This document shows positions 36,938 through 49,137 of a stretch of 64,000 bases of DNA, piece after piece; within the stretch, counting starts at the first letter, position 1, and the number at the start of each line of letters is the position of its first letter. A program made the position numbers and the translations under genes. The stretch comes from Mangifera indica (lineage: Eukaryota > Streptophyta > Magnoliopsida > Sapindales > Anacardiaceae): assembly GCF_011075055.1 (NCBI RefSeq), contig NC_058153.1, positions 4,154,001-4,218,000 on the forward strand. Reading direction: 5' to 3'. The notes under the pieces were generated by a model that saw nothing but the letters and a program-made list of their open reading frames with translations, had not been told where the DNA came from and did no database searches.

Positions 36938-39900
36938 TTCTCAGCAACCAAAACTGCAAAAATCAATAAACTTGGTAAGTCAAAAATAAATAAAATAAAA
37001 TCAAGCCATCCTTCATTTGACGAATCCAACAGTAGAATTGTGTGCGTCTTTGAGCCAAGTGCCGTGAGTATCCTTAATATAACATACAGTACCTATCTAA
37101 GTTCTGGCTTTCGATGAAAAGATTTCAGAAGGCCTGGTGGTGGAGGTACGCTGGATAGTGGAAACCCCAGTCCTAGTGATATATTTTGATATTTACTGAA
37201 TAATAAACTTTTTAAAAATATTAATATTGTATCATTTTCATAAAATTAATTATTTGCAATATAATTAATAGTATGCTCCAGTGAATTTTTGGATACTGTT
37301 TAGAAGGATTGCAAAACATAATAAGAAGGCCGAAGGACAACAACCCAACCCCCGGGGTCTCACCTGCAAAATTTTAAAACTCAAATATTCATTAGTTAAC
37401 TATTAAAGTTAATAAAATTCGTTAAATTTAAAAATATAATTATAATTTAATTAGTAACTTAAAAAAAATTTATCTCATTATTATCTTTAATTTTAAAAAT
37501 TAACAATTTTTTCTTTAATTTAAATTTAAAAAATTATATTTTTTTCCTTAACATTTTAATCTTTTCCTCCTTCTCTAACAACTAAAATTTTGTTGAGAAT
37601 CAATGACACTCTCTCTTCTTTACCTGTTGGTGCTCTCTTTTAATCCTTAAAAACAATGGATAGGTTTGGTCTATTCCTAAAGTCTCACCCGTGAAATTAA
37701 AAAAAAAAAATTAAAAAAATATAACGGTTTACTGAAACTTTTGAGAGATATTTAGCAAGAAATAAAAATTAAAAAGTTTACAGAAGATGCTATCATGAGT
37801 AAAATTTTACTCCTGTAATCTTTTTTTTCAAATTTATGTAACAACTATTTATTCATCATAATGATCTAAATAATATGATAAATTTTATTTAGAAATGACA
37901 ACATTGAATTAGTTACAGTATTTCATAATAATTTACAAGAAAATAAATTTGCAATATTGATGAAAACTGTAAAATGAAGAGAGTTTTATGACAAACTAAA
38001 ATATGGGCTCTGATTAAATTGACCAAAATTAGGGGGCATATATGAAACTGACCAACTTTTTAAGGATATAAATAAGTTTTAAATTCATTTTTCACAGTCA
38101 AAAACACACATAGTAAACTTGTTTAGTGAAAAAAATTGCACATACCAAATTTTAGCAATCTATTTGACAGATTGAATAATTTTCTACAATTAAAATAAGA
38201 AAAAGGTTAGTATATCGTTTCTTGTCATGGTTAATTATTTATAATATTGAGATTTAGTCATATTTGTATAGATTTCATAGGTTTCAATATACACTTTCCG
38301 CGATTGACTTTTTGTATGAAATAACTTGAATTACTTCTAATTTCATTAATTTTGTCAATGGTTTTGTATTAAAATAAGTCTATTATTGGTAAAATTGGCT
38401 TGGAATGGGAGATTTTGACTAATTTTGTCATTGCATTGTTGGTGTTTTGTGATCCTTAAGCTAACAAATATAATAGCGGAATATTTATATAACACTGAAA
38501 TTTTGATCACAAAACAATTCCCATAAGACCTAGGGCTTGTTATACACATAAAAGAATGGTTTTAAGAATCCACCCATGTTTGAAAGTTGTTTCATATAGA
38601 TTTTTGCCCCGAATTCATCTCAAACCATACCCACGTAAGGTTTCTACTTATCCACATAGAGGAAACTAAAAACACACGAGAATATAAAAACTTGCTAGAC
38701 TCTAGTGATTGCTAAATTACCATAAATTGGTGAATGGATTATGAAAGTTTTGAGAGAGTTTTCTCTCAATGAAAAGGTGAGACGATTGGGGTTATCAAAA
38801 TCCCTTCAAATTTATTATAATATATCAATTTATATGATATATGTCATTACCTTAATGGACCTTTATATTGTCCACCCATAGACTTCAATTATTATCACTT
38901 TTGCCACAATAAATATTAATAATAATAAAACTTTTAAATGTAATTAATATATATTTATAAATATTAAAATACATTTCATATACCTAAACTTACCATCTTC
39001 TAGATACCCTTGGGTTATTCACTCTGTGTACCAAACCATAATCCAACTTTCATAATTTGCATTTGATCTCCTAAACTTTTATCTTGTTATATTTAACCCT
39101 AAAATACTAATGTTATACACTTAGGTTTAATAATAAATAAAACATTAATCATTGATATGATTGGACACATATTTAATTACTAATACAGTTTTAAATTACA
39201 GTGTTCAATTGTGTTACACTTTATATATAATATATCTACAACCTTTCAATTATTACTATCAATCTTTATTGTGTATAACTCATAAGTTTTCTATCATATT
39301 AATAATGGATAAATTTGTGATTGATCTATAATTAATCAGTCATTTGTTCACCAACCATGAACGTCTTCTAATAAGATATCGATCCAACCTATAAATGTTA
39401 TTCTTTTAATGGTATAATTACTGGGTATTCAAATATTCAAATATTTTCATTAACCGATCTCAATCAAGCAAACAAATTCTCTAAGTGAAACAACAGATGT
39501 GAAAAAGGTTGGAACTTGGAACCGATAGTAAGCTTTTATAGTATTTTGTTCGATTTACTTATGCACAAGACAGCCTTAATAACCAGAAGGGGCCCAAAGG
39601 TGTTCGACTTCTGGTGTACTAAAATTTGTGTGCCCATAATCGCTTGAGTTGGGTTCTGATTTAAAGCCTTTCTTGTATATTTCCAATTCCATTCTCACTC
39701 ATTCATGTTCAATTTGGAAAACCCACATAAATGAACAGAAAACTTACACATACCAATATTCATTCATATGCCATTGAAATTCTACCAAACTTCAAACTTA
39801 ACACATCATGAGCTCATAAACCAAGAACACTACAATGTTTAACAGTCAAGCGAAAAAAATTAACATACACAAATCAATCAAACTGACAATTCATAAAAAA

Positions 39901-39946
39901 TGATACTGTCATAAGTAACAATATCTTCTGAAACCTTCAACAAACA
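36938..39946. other. Intergenic, AT-rich
   Basis: Three kilobases without a supported gene. The first 200-300 bases are the promoter of the 185-residue protein gene. Small open frames (for example 38355-38549, minus) are AT-rich and lack any protein signature. Confidence 0.5.
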
Positions 39947-42587
39947 TTACAAACTTGGAAGGTTTGGTGGTGTCGCCAAGGATTTCAGGTGCTTTGGAAT
40001 AAATTTCCAGCCCCAAACATGCTTCCTGTTGATGGTAAACATTTCCTCACCTGTACCATTCAGAATCACATCAATGGTTTATGCTGAGTGAAAAACAATA
40101 CAAACAAACAGTGATTGCTCACTAGATTCAACTTCCTGCATGTGCAAGGACCCCATAAGCTCTTGTCAAGAATTCTCTTACCTCCGTTTCAAGCACTGGA
40201 TACCCTTTAGAGAAGTGATGAACATAGTCCTACCATCTGCCGGAACCTCTTTTTGCTGGGTACAATATTGAATCATTTCATTTGGACAAAATGTAACTTG
40301 GAATCCAAACTGAACCAAAAATTTCTGGAAAATATGCGCCATCATCTTCTGGCCATCTGCTAGGCTTTGATCAGCATTCCTTTCAATAGCTTGTTGCATG
40401 ATGTTGGTTAATGCTTAAACACAAACATCAGTTACAATATTTGCAACCACTTGAGTTGCATTTAGTCGATTGTTGTAAAAAAATCTGAGGGAGATTTACT
40501 TTCCGTTAAGCGCTGATGATATTCCTTCGATGCAGCAGTTAATGGAAAAAGAAATCTCTCTCAGATTTTTTTACAACAATTGGCTAAATGCAACTCAAGT
40601 GGTTGGGAAAATTGTAACTGATGTCTGCGTTTGAGCATTAACCAACATCATGCAACAAGCTGTTGAAAGGAATGCTGCTCAAAGCCTAGCAGATAGCCAG
40701 AAGATGATGGCACATTTTTTCTAGGAATTTTTGGCTCAGCCTGGATTCCAAGTCAAACCTTGTTCTATCCAACCAGAGCCACAGGCCATAATCTGCAAAG
40801 AATCCACTAGATCCAGCCAAACATTGACAGCAAGGATCATGCATAATTCCCTGTCAATTTCATGAAATATCTTGAATTCTTCTTGTGATACAACAGGCAG
40901 TGGAGAAGGCATCATATGATCTGCAGTGTTGGTGCAGGAAGGCCAACAGAACAGATTGGAACCTGTTAGATATCATAGTAGTTAAAATCAGCATACAAAA
41001 TTTCCAATTAGACGAAAGAAAAGAGAAGGATTATAGTTGTATGGCCTGGCCAATCACCAGAGAAGGCAATGAAATTTCAGCAGAGAGCCAGTTCAATTTA
41101 TTAGATACAACTATCAACATAATATAAGTTGTAAAATACAATGCAATACATTTAGGAGCGAAGAGAAACCTGCAGGTGATATTTCTCTGGTAGGGCTGTT
41201 TTGGCTATGAATTTTTCTTGATGGCCATCCAGCATCACCAAAATAAAAATGGCTGCCACAGTGATACAATTCAGAATCTCAGCCAATTTATAAGTGGTAA
41301 CAGACAATGTGCAAACCAGGAAAGAGCCAGAGTCATAATATTGTCTTTATGAATGCTTAAATTCATACTATCACAGCTTCGTTGGCTTCAATACCATTTT
41401 AAGAAAAATTTTGTAGATGGCAATGTACAATTAATGTCTCCAACGGAAACATGATTGGGGTCATTCAAAAATTTTTTCTTTTCAAGGTATCTCATTTGGC
41501 AACAAGGAAAGTTTACAAACGTCTAACATGGCAGAGAATATCAATAGCTAATTTTTTTTTTTTTTTTTTCAATAGTTAATTTTTAGAGAATATCAATAGT
41601 TGTTCAACAAATAGTTTAAATATCTATCAACTATTGACCAACCAGCTCATAATTCAAAATTTCAACTAATTATGACTCTGGAAGTATGCATTTTCCATTT
41701 TTCAATTTGTACTCCTGCCTGTCTATATATGAAATTGAAGCAGAAGTACTCAATGAATATTAATAGTTTTTATGCAGAAATAATCACCTACATAGAGATA
41801 AAGGATCATATAGTAGTGACTAAAGTATGAGTGTGCATTCTTCTATCCAGTAGGTGTGAAACATTTGAAGGGCGTGACGTATTGAACAGTTTAATTACCC
41901 ATTTTATAGGTTTAATCTTAACAAGCAAATTACATTAATTGCAAATCTTAGACTTATCTGCTACTAGTTACCTCCCTGATTTATTAGTATATCAAAACTT
42001 GAAACTAATAGAAGATGCTCAAATACTGAAAATTTCTATTTTAATCTAATTTAAATGACAATTCAAACCTGTCCCTATAACCAAAAGGGAAATTGAATTT
42101 CATGAACTGTGAAAATCAATTTGCATGACTTCTCATTGATCCACTATTTACAATTAAACAAAGATGTCATCACTTGCGGTGGGACATCTATTGTTGATAA
42201 AGGAAAAGAAATCAACTTTAGCACTTCATTTATTTTTGAGATCAATCACTGCACGAAAACTGTTAGTTGATTATTTAATTTATCTATCATTTAGTAATAT
42301 CCATCATCTTTTGGTTTACAGATAATTTAGAATTTTTACTAACGATCATTCAAATGTTTCTCAAGATCAATTATGACAAGTAGTTATGAGAAACTTACTT
42401 GCAAAGCAGCACCCCAACCCATCTCTGTATTGGTAGATCTTCAGGAAGTTCACTAACTGTGGCCAAAGCCACAAATCCTCCTTGCTGACAATAGTCAATC
42501 AGACAATTGGCAAAAGGTTAAGAAGAATGCTTTTTAAGTGTCCTAGACTGGAAGAGTCTGCAGCAACAAGCCATAATGCATCAGCAT
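39947..42587 (-). pseudogene. Exon-like fragments of an unidentified, apparently decayed gene
   Basis: Several minus-strand segments look like exons but cannot be joined into one frame. 42587-42399, between a good acceptor and donor, reads DADALWLVAADSSSLGHLKS, then after a one-base frame change CLIDYCQQGGFVALATVSEL and PEDLPIQRWVGVLLC. 41240-41170 reads MLDGHQEKFIAKTALPEKYH and ends at a GT. 40399-40188 reads QQAIERNADQSLADGQKMMA, HIFQKFLVQFGFQV, ending at a consensus donor. 40047-39947 reads INRKHVWGWKFIPKHLKSLA with a natural stop. The protein-like wording and splice sites argue for a once-real gene. The frame change and the mismatched phase into the last exon argue that it is broken or mis-assembled. 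I do not recognise the family. Confidence 0.4.
40285..40765. repeat. Large inverted duplication (about 210-bp arms, 54-bp loop)
   Basis: The left arm, about 40285-40497, is mirrored by the right arm, about 40552-40765. Shared blocks include TGCATGATGTTGGTTAATGC, CCACTTGAGTTGCATTTAG and TTGTTGTAAAAAAATCTGAG. By eye the arms are roughly 90% identical. The left arm contains the QQAIERNADQSLADGQKMMA exon of the adjacent gene on the minus strand. The right arm encodes the near-identical QQAVERNAAQSLADSQKMMA on the plus strand, with a stop where the left arm has Q. RNA from either strand would fold into a long hairpin. Confidence 0.85.
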
Positions 42588-43222
42588 CTATAATCAAACA
42601 AGAGCAAAAGTTTGAGTGCATGAGACGCAATTGCCATGTTCAATACAATTAACCATCAACGTCAACACAGCAAGGACAACAGGAAAGGTGGATGGAAGGG
42701 GTCCCATAGGAAAGAGGCTCTGCAAATTTGAGCAACTAAGGTTAAATTGACATAAATGAAAAAGCCAGTGATATAATGAGAATGGCTAATGAAAAACCAG
42801 TGATATAATGAGAATGGTTAATTATTCCATCTACTCAATACTAATGATTTCATTGAGTAGATAGAATAATTTAAAAAAACAATAAAAAGAAAGACAATGA
42901 TATAATGATTAGGGTACTTCTATTCATTCTAGTAAAAGTTCAGGGTTTAGAGGCTACAACAAAAAATCCAACCAAAGCTAAGAAGAAGAAAATAAATATT
43001 TAAATTCTAGTAGATTACAGTGAATCTAAGCTGAAGCCAACAAAAAATGAAAGAGTACAATTACATAAAGTTTGCCAAATGCCCATTCATGAAATAGCTA
43101 AAGCTATAAGTAAAATGAGCAACATCATGAGATCAAAGCAGAAACTGCCTTCAGCAACATGAACTATCTTCCAACTATGAGGTTCAAAAACATGAACATC
43201 AAGCTGAAACTAAATGTCAATT

Positions 43223-44626
43223 TCATTTGCAGTCTGAGTCTCGACCATGAACTTCCAATTCAGTCATGTTAGGACTTGAACCAGCAACTTTTTGAAGATC
43301 ACACAGAGAGAAAGAACGCCAGGGAGAGTTCTGCCGAGGAGGTGACGATGATGATTTGTCGCCCGGTAATCTTTTAACTTGAGGATGCAGAGGAGGCAGA
43401 TAATGAGAGGATGATGATGTTATTGAGTTGGAGTATTCATCAGTAATGCTCTCCGAGCTGTTAATTGACACCTCAAGAACCAACATGCTTCGACCAAAGT
43501 TTGCTGATTTCTTTGACATCCCACTTCCATTAATTCCAAAATGGTGATTGCGGTTCTTATCCAATAAATTACCATGAGCTAATAAATTCTTGCGTTTCCT
43601 TGTGTAAGGATTCTCTGGCTTTGCAAGGTCTTCAATAGACGAAGTAGAGGAGGCATCTGATAGGCTTGTGAACGACTTTGATTTACCTGTATAAAACTTT
43701 GATATGCCTCTCCTGGATTGAATTGGAAAATGTAAGACATTTAATAACCTGGATAAACAACAAAGAAAGTACAATAGAAAAACACAACTTTGTGTTCCTT
43801 TCCAATCATGCTATTTAGAATATTTATCAAGAATCTTCAACCAATGAAAAACATCATCTTGTTGGACAAAGGCTTTTATTTTATTTTTGCCCCTCCTTAA
43901 ACAACTCTGAATGGCCCTATCTAACTACCAATCAAACACCCATAACATTATCAAGAATATAATAATTTTCCTTTATACTAAATTATAACACTATCTGAGC
44001 ACTACATTTTTCTGGTAACATTCTTAATTCATTTCCTCATTCACTGATCTAACATATCATCTCCATCCCGAGTCCTCGTCTTTATTGGCTAACAAGAATC
44101 CCATTCACTTCCAACTCCAGCAGTGCAGCCCTCGAATGAAGCCAAAAGTGCCCACAAATTAATTCCAAGGCTATTAATATATGATAATAGTTTTTCTTGT
44201 ACATTTTAAAGTTTCAATTAAGTGCAAAGTCCCAATCATAAACTCAAAATCAATAAGCCAATAAAAGATGAAGATAAACCAAAAATAGAAAGTATAGCAC
44301 TGCACCAAAAAACCTCACTTGATAGGCAGTACTTCCTCTAAAGAATCCAGAGAATCCAAGGGTCCTTTAAACGAGCTCTGAACTTCATTCGAATCTTCAC
44401 CCTCCGACGAACCCCCACTGACATCACTGTTTCTCCCGATTGAAGAAGACGAACTGGCAGACTCCACGTCTTCCTCTCTTGTCCTCTCCTCCACCGGAAA
44501 CCGCCCATCACCCGCAATATCTTTGGCCTCAGGTGACTCGTAGACCGACACACGCTGCGTGAACTTGGACCGTTGGATTGGATTAGCACTGTTTCTCCCA
44601 AAGGCAATCGGCATCGCCCAAACCAT
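43223..44626 (-). CDS. OXIDATIVE STRESS 3 (OXS3)-like protein
   Basis: OXS3-family proteins are plant nuclear proteins linked to tolerance of heavy metals and oxidative stress and to stress-related transcription. Two exons: 44626-44319 and 43712-43223, joined in frame at a GT-AG intron, about 265 residues. Exon 1 is acidic and serine-rich (VESASSSSSIGRNSDVSGGS). Exon 2 starts with the family signature RGISKFYTGKSKSFTSLSD, then IEDLAKPENPYTRKRKN, a basic patch that may be a nuclear signal. Later it has serine-rich low-complexity stretches and SPWRSFSLCDLQ, also conserved in the family. The start is uncertain: ATGs at 44626 (MVWAMPIAFG) and 44614 (MPIAFG) are both plausible, and the frame stays open to 44707. 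The reverse-frame open region at 44338-44607 is a shadow. Confidence 0.85.
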
Positions 44627-44974
44627 CAACCAAAAAAACTGTGCAGTGTAGTTATTTTCGACTGCTTTCTGAAATGAATACTTATAATTGCTGGTGCCAT
44701 TGCACATGGGATAGCGATATTTTCGTCATTGCTGATTCGATATTTCAGATTAATAAATCAACTAACAGTTAAACGCAGAAACTGGAGCCTTATCTTCATC
44801 GAAGAAAAAGACCTCTTTTATTTGTTGGGTAAGTAAAAGAATATTATCTACTATCAGATACTATTTCTTTTATTTATTGTTATTATATTATTATTATTTT
44901 GTATTAATTAGACAAAAAATGCAAATGCGATGTTTCTGGAGACTGTAACAGGTTAAAGGTTGACTCTTGTATGC

Positions 44975-44980
44975 CACGTG
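44975..44980. promoter_or_regulatory. G-box CACGTG upstream of the OXS3-like gene
   Basis: A perfect G-box in the context GCCACGTGTAC, about 350 bp upstream of the likely start codon. A W-box-like TTGAC lies just beside it at 44959-44963. Stress-responsive bZIP or WRKY control is inferred only. Confidence 0.4.
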
Positions 44981-45137
44981 TACAGCTTTGATTATTTTTT
45001 ACCAGCCATCACGAGATTGTGATAAGATATTCGCTGAGCAAAGGGAAGGACTTTCCTCCGAAGTCCAACAAAAGGTTACTTCGAGGATACGTTTGGTTTA
45101 GATTAGATATTATCCTAAATATAAATTATTTAAAAAA

Positions 45138-45960
45138 GGCCAAAGAACTATTTCCCACCTAAAGTATCTTCGAATCTGTTTCAACCCCTTAATTTTAAAA
45201 ATCTCATTTATTCACCCATAAACGGTTAAAATTACAAGAATCCTAACCCTTTAAAATTTTATCTTTTCCCCTCCCTAAACTTTAAAAATTAAAAGTTTTC
45301 TCATAACTCAAGTTTTAAAAAATGATAGTTTTCCTCTAGGATTTAGTTTTCAGATCTTTGATGTCATTTCTAGTGTCATTATCGTGGTCTCTCCCTCTCG
45401 AAGCTTTCTTTCTCTCAATGATCTCTCTCCACTCAATTGGATGCTCAATCAATGTCCAACGAAGCTTCAGAGACGATGTAAGATGAAGAGTTTTGTCGAG
45501 AAGACAAAGTTTTTCGCCTTCCCAAAAGAAGATGTCTGGGAAGATGATTGTCTTTCCAGACGAAGTGTCTTCGTCTCCCAGGCTTTCTTAAACATTGAAT
45601 AGGTATCAAACTGAGTGGAGAGAGACTGTTAGAGGGAGAGTTCGAGAGGGAGAGGCGGTTGACAATGGCACCAAAGATGACGTCGGAGATATGAAAACTA
45701 AACCTTAGGAGAGAACTGTCATTTTTTAAAACTTAGGTTAGTGAAAAACTTTTAATTTTTAAAGTTTATGGGAGGAAAAATAGATTATATTTTAGTTTAT
45801 TTTTAATACTACAGATAAAATAATGATTTTACTTCTAGAACCATTAATTTTAACCAGTCATTGGTAGATATTTAAGATTTTCAAAATTAAAAGGAGGAAC
45901 TTGAGAAAACAACATACTTTGGAGGGGAGGGGGGGGGGGGGGGGAATAAGTCCTTTGGCC
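45138..45960. mobile_element. Mutator-type long-TIR MITE, copy C, with poly-G tract
   Basis: It starts GGCCAAAGAACTATTTCCCA and ends GGGGAATAAGTCCTTTGGCC. It is flanked by the exact 9-bp duplication TTTAAAAAA (45129-45137 and 45961-45969). The layout matches copies A and B, but the arms are more diverged and the centre (about 45480-45580) retains only traces of GAAGAC palindromes. A run of 14 G follows GGAGGGGAGG in the right arm (45921-45944). No coding capacity; the open frame at 45384-45602 lies inside the element. Confidence 0.85.
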
Positions 45961-45969
45961 TTTAAAAAA

Positions 45970-48221
45970 TGATTTAATATAAATTATTATTATATTTATA
46001 AACATTAAAAAATAAAAATAATTATTACATTTAATTAAATAACGTTCAATTGAGGATATAATAAAATTATTCTGTTAATTTATTTTTTATCACTTCTCAT
46101 ATTTTGTTTGATTTAAAAGATTTTGTTAAAAAATTTTTATAATGTTCTATCAATGCTGATATAATAATTAATATAAGGGAATGATTGGTTATGGTAGATT
46201 AAAGATTATTTTGGTAATTTATTTTTTATTATTTACATTACTTTATTTGGTTTATAAGTAATAAAATATTTTAATAATCTTCTATTACCAATAGTGATGT
46301 AACAAATAATATAAGAGGTAATTTGATTATAACCTCCAACCTAGGTATTAAAAATTACCAAGATAATCTTGATTTTATTATAATTATATTCTTATTTATT
46401 AATTTTTTTAAGGAAAAATAATCTCATTTTTAATTAATATAACAAATAACATAAAAATATTTTAGAATAATTATATCCAAAAGTATTTAAGTAAAATAAT
46501 ACATTAATATTCTTTTATTACATCTAATCAAACATAATAATTATTTATATCTACCCAATTTTATCAAATATAATAATAATTTATATTTTTCAATTTTGGT
46601 AATAAAACATTTCCCAAACCAAATACTCCCAAACAGTAATCTTATTAACACATCCAATATTAAAATATTAGTAAATTGATTTTAATTTTATTATAATTAA
46701 ATTAATTTTTTAAGAAAAAATAACCTCATTTTCAATTAATATAAATAACATAAAAATATTTTAGAATAATTATACTTAAGAACATTTAGGTAAAACAATA
46801 TATTAATATTCTTTTATTATCTCTAACCAAATACAATTATTATTTAAATCTATCAATTTTTACCAAATTTTATATAATAATTTATAGTAAGTAATTTACC
46901 TTAAAAGTAATATTTCAATTTTAATAATAATACATTATCTAAACTAAACATACCCTAAATATAATAAAATAATATTATTATTTTGAATATTTATCGTATT
47001 ATTTATTATATTAATTAAAAGTGAAAAGATTTTTGTCTAAAAACATTAATAAGTAAAAATTAAATTGTAATAAAATCAAAATTATTTTTATAATTTTTTA
47101 ATATAAAGTGGAAGTGATAATCAAATTAGCTATTCTCTCGTAATTGGTAATAAAAAATAATCAAAATCCGATAAATTAAATAATATAATATTAATAATAA
47201 AAAATATATTATTAAATTAATTATTGATTTCTCTAAACCAAATACCCCCAAAGTATGATCTAAATTTATATAATGGATTTTGAGTTCAAATCGATTTAGA
47301 TGATTATTAGAGATGTAACTCAAATTCAACTCGTTTTAATTGGACATAAATTCAAGTATGAGGAGCCGAAGCAATTTGAATCTACCTCTAATTTTGTTTA
47401 TCTATTATAAAATATAAAACTTTTATAGAAATGCCTTAAAAATAATAATTAGCATTCGTTATTGTTATTAATTAGCAATCAAATTTTGGAATTTTCATGT
47501 ATGTATTAAATTTTATGAAGATGTTTATTTTTCTAAATCACATATTTAAAATTTAAAGGAAAACAAAACAAAGCTTATTCAACAATGTACATGGTTCTCA
47601 AATTTCAAAAAAAAAAAAAAAAAAGGGTAATTTCATGCACTGAAAAATGAACTAAATTTTTTCAACTCTAATAAAACTCCGCATACACAGTAATCAAGCA
47701 AATGTGTTTCCTCTGTTTAATCTGTCTTGATTGTACTCCGTAATGCATGCTTAAGATTTTCATATGAATAAAATTATATGCACTAAAAGACATAAAACGT
47801 GTACTATTACCTCCCATCAATAAAATGTAATATTATATGTATTCATTTTAAATACATAAATAAATATATATTTATATATATTATTAGATATTATTTTATT
47901 CTTAATTTGAAATTATCTAATCATATAATAACACATAAAATATATACTTATTTATATATTCAAGATAGGTTTACAATTGATCGCAAAAGTTAACAAAACT
48001 AATAAAACATTAAAACTTTCAAAGCTTTTGTCATATTTGTAAAACTTTAACTTACCTAATATAATAATTGTGAATCTGATCGTTATATTCTGAATTTACC
48101 CTTCTAACAAACAAATATGGACGGTTCAGTTATTTAAAAAATATATATATATATATATTCAGTTGCATTGTTCAGTAAATTCTGTAGAGAGTTAATTACT
48201 GATGCTGAATGGTTCTGCCTT
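45970..48221. other. Intergenic, very AT-rich
   Basis: No gene seen. Long stretches consist of diverged AT-rich repeats: blocks around 46130-46330, 46400-46560 and 46690-46850 share phrases such as AACATAAAAATATTTTAGAA, so this looks like several decayed copies of one element. A short MITE copy lies at 47821-47979. Confidence 0.5.
47821..47979. repeat. Short AT-rich MITE family, copy 5
   Basis: The left end TATGTATTCATTTTAAATAC and the complement of the right end TATATATTCAAGATAGGTTT pair imperfectly. The core TTTATTCTTAATTTGAAATT is shared with the other copies. Borders approximate. Confidence 0.45.
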
Positions 48222-48446
48222 TCATTCAGGCATTTTTCGCCTGCTGTGAGTTACCATCTCTTGCACGTTTGAATATTCATCGGAGCAGAATTCTGTTTGT
48301 GAATTATTGGAACCCTTAGAGGGAATTTCCAGCTTCCAGTCTCTGGAGGCAATCTTTTTACAAGTAGTAATTTCTCTTTCTGTATTCAATGGTGTCAGTC
48401 GTGATTGATTAAAAGCTTCAACCACGTCTTCCCAAATGGACAGCAG
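48222..48446 (-). pseudogene. Possible orphan terminal exon, unidentified
   Basis: Minus-strand frame: IWEDVVEAFNQSRLTPLNTE, ITTCKKIASRDWKLEIPSKG, then SNVQEMVTHSRRKMPE and a stop. Composition is more protein-like than its AT-rich surroundings, but there is no start codon, no clear acceptor and no neighbouring exon. It may be a relic of an inserted gene piece or chance. I do not recognise it. Confidence 0.25.
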
Positions 48447-49137
48447 ACCAACTTCTCACCGATCGTCTTCTTAGTGCTATGTGGTTATATTTAATGACAT
48501 AGAGACCGGGGTGGCATAGATGGTAAAGAGACGTGATTCCAAAGTGGAGAGCTTGGATTCAAGCTCTGATATACCAAAATTATATTCTCAACTGACCTGA
48601 TTATAAGACTGCTGACTAAAGTTTAATCAACTTGGTGATATATAGTTGGTTCCACTCTGAAAGAGCGATCCAACTCAGCGGCATAATAATGATTGAATTC
48701 ACTATGTTCTTTTGATATTGTTGTGCTCTTGTTTGTTTGTAATACTTATTAGCTAAAATGTATTCCTTCTGTTCTTGGTCTAATGAAAACTCAAGGCCAA
48801 TTCCTGCGAATTCATATGAGTAAATTTTCCCATTTCAGCTACACTATATTATGGCCCATCCAGAATGTTTACAAAGGCCATAGACATCAAACTCACTAGA
48901 ATAAATTTGAAATAGATAGCAAGAAAATTTGGAAGAAATTAGAATGCCCAACCAACAGTTATTACAGTAGATACCATACCCACCTAGGGAAAAGCTACTT
49001 CTTTAACCATATGTACATTCAGCTCTAGTTGGGATAGAGAACCTTTTTTTTAATAACTACATTTTCACAAGAACAACATCTCACGGTGAAATATTATCAG
49101 AAACATTTCTCTATAAAAAGGTAAATAAGGTTACCTC
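48447..49137. other. Intergenic, 3' flank of FIP1-like gene
   Basis: The upper part probably includes the FIP1-like 3'UTR. At 48507-48590 a segment (GGTGGCATAGATGGTAAAGA ... GGATTCAAGCTCTGATA) has A-box- and B-box-like words, as in tRNA-derived SINEs, but it is too diverged to call. Confidence 0.4.

Noticed and set aside
48222..48425. Additional 3' exon of the FIP1-like gene
   Set aside because: The FIP1-like frame already ends at a natural stop at 49138, with a C-terminus and length as expected. The frame here has no acceptor that would link it.
48507..48670. tRNA-derived SINE
   Set aside because: A-box-like TGGCATAGATGG and B-box-like GGATTCAAGCTC are present, but there is no poly-A or T-rich tail, no target duplication, and no second copy in the window.
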